Shown: in pieces, positions 62,883 to 64,000 of the stretch
How positions within the stretch are numbered: position 1 is the first letter of the stretch
How the letters are laid out: each line of letters opens with the position of its first letter
From: Evansella halocellulosilytica
Lineage (GTDB): Bacteria; Bacillota; Bacilli; Bacillales; Salisediminibacteriaceae
Assembly (NCBI RefSeq): GCF_002335745.1
Contig: NZ_NIST01000001.1
Coordinates: forward strand, 5,233,525 to 5,297,524
Length of the DNA: 64,000 nt
Direction of reading: 5' to 3'
Made by a program: the position numbers and the translations under genes
Notes under the pieces: generated by a model
What the model was told of the DNA's origin: nothing
Seen by the model: only the letters and a program-made list of their open reading frames with translations
The model's database searches: none

Positions 62883-63046
62883 GTGAAAGCTAATAAGACG
62901 CGTGAGAGGATTTGGTACTTATGCCAATAAGTATAATCGAGCTGAAAAGCTTCCATCTATCCGTGTATACAAACGCCATTGTTTCGCTTTACTCCGAACA
63001 ATAAATCAACAAAATAAAAAAGCAAAGGATTTCTCCTCTACTTCGT

Positions 63047-63745
63047 TTACCTATATGCTTCTACCCAGCCGCGGCGGATTGCGGTACTAATTGTTTCGGT
63101 TCGATCTGATGCTCCAACTTTTCTTAGCATATGCGTGATGATCGTACTCACTGTCGATGGTGCTAGAAATAGTTTTTCGGCAATGACCCGATTGTTGTGA
63201 CCTTCTAGAATGAGCTGTAACACGTTCTGCTCATTTTCATTTAATAATCCATTTAATGCTTCTCTCTTTAAAACAAGTTTTTCAATCGGTTTATTTTTGA
63301 CTTTTTTTCGTTCAATTTCAAACGCTAATTCTCGTAGGATTTGTGGATCAACGATTATTTCATTACTTTTCACAATCTTTATAATAAATGGAAGGTGCCC
63401 ATTCAAATAGGCTTGTGTCACTAATCCGTCGATTGGATAGTTTAGATAAGTAAATATACTTTTATTTTCAACATTTTTAATAACGAGAATAATTCTTGTC
63501 TTCGCGTAAGGAGGCATTCTGAAAAGCTTCTCTAATAATGTCACGGTTTTTCTATCATACGTATGAACCATAAGCAAAAGGAGGTCGCAAGGCCTTGAGT
63601 TATGTATGAGAGCTGATAATGGTTCAAAGTGAATATCTTCATAATTTTCTCTCAGAGCATCAAGTGTATCGTCGGGGACATCACTTTGAATATCAAAAAT
63701 ACGCACCTCTGTTTTCACCTGAGGTTCATTGGTCGTCGTTATCAT
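63047..63745 (-). CDS. LuxR/FixJ-type transcription regulator
   Basis: About 232 aa. The C-terminal 65 residues are a GerE-type HTH (LNENEQNVLQLILEGHNNRV, then LFLAPSTVSTIITHMLRKVG). The N-terminal 140 residues look like a receiver fold (VRIFDIQSDVPDDTLDALRE) but lack the usual acidic pocket and a clear phosphorylatable Asp, so a phosphorylation-independent receiver is likely. AAAGGGG precedes ATG 63745 (or 63751). It is upstream of hag on the same strand. Related regulators (DegU, ComA) control motility or exoproteins; the target here is not known. Confidence 0.8.
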   Translation of the reverse strand: MITTTNEPQVKTEVRIFDIQSDVPDDTLDALRENYEDIHFEPLSALIHNSRPCDLLLLMVHTYDRKTVTLLEKLFRMPPYAKTRIILVIKNVENKSIFTYLNYPIDGLVTQAYLNGHLPFIIKIVKSNEIIVDPQILRELAFEIERKKVKNKPIEKLVLKREALNGLLNENEQNVLQLILEGHNNRVIAEKLFLAPSTVSTIITHMLRKVGASDRTETISTAIRRGWVEAYR

Positions 63746-64000
63746 ATTCATATCCCCTTTCTTCATTTATTTAAAACTAACAAAAGGATACATATCGTCA
63801 CAAGATTCGATAGTCATCATTTTATTAGGATAAAAGTCATCGTTTTTACTTTTTCACATATTTTTACACTAATAGATAGGTCTTTACTTAATTTATTTTC
63901 CATTTAATACCCATTTTAATAAGCTATTATGACTATCCATTAGCAATTTAACAGTTGACTTTATTAGTAATTTAATAGTAGTCTGTTAAATCTCAACTCA
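63746..64000. other. AT-rich right edge
   Basis: Leader of the LuxR-type gene. No ORF, hairpin or repeat worth naming. Confidence 0.4.

Overview
This window looks like a low-GC Bacillaceae chromosome, probably from an alkaliphilic or salt-tolerant Bacillus relative. The evidence is strong AGGAGG ribosome sites, sigma-A, sigma-D and sigma-54 type promoters, a lipoprotein cytochrome c-551, an RF2 gene with the classic frameshift, and very acidic exported proteins. No rRNA, tRNA or CRISPR array was seen.

Layout. 0-15 kb, minus strand: a cell-division, secretion and translation backbone (hpf, secA, prfB, a YitT-family protein, cccB, ftsE, ftsX, an M23 murein hydrolase, ctpB). A class C-like group II intron sits behind the hydrolase terminator, and a broken IS1182-type transposase lies at the left edge. 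15-28 kb: accessory genes (a frameshifted IS4-type element, a cold-shock protein, asparagine synthetase, a REP-associated tyrosine transposase, ssb, manA, a GH13 maltodextrin hydrolase, a PutP-type symporter with a tiny membrane protein upstream). 28-35 kb, minus strand: flagellar filament genes (two fliD paralogues, fliT, flaG, fliS). 35-41 kb, plus strand: a sugar ABC importer (binding protein and two permeases, no ATPase) and a sipW/TasA-like matrix pair. 41-52.6 kb, minus strand: a fatty-acid activation and beta-oxidation operon with its CBS/PAS sigma-54 activator and an SDR dehydrogenase. 52.8-56 kb: PrsA foldase and a secreted M6 metalloprotease. 56.5-61.6 kb: a tightly coupled, AT-rich operon (double ATP-grasp ligase, LicD transferase, PhnW-like aminotransferase, LicC/PntC-like cytidylyltransferase), probably a surface-decoration pathway and the best candidate here for an undescribed system. 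61.7-63.8 kb: flagellin with a sigma-D promoter and a CsrA-like leader site, then a LuxR-type regulator.

Related Bacillus genomes keep hag, flaG, fliD, fliS, fliT, hpf, secA and prfB together. Here two accessory blocks separate them. Throughout lie three families of dispersed non-coding repeats: short perfect palindromes with CCTGG cores (possible REPs of the resident transposase), long 260-500 bp repeats built of GTCCTG hairpins, and a roughly 80-120 bp repeat. A 20-unit 21-bp tandem array lies beside the sigma-54 activator.
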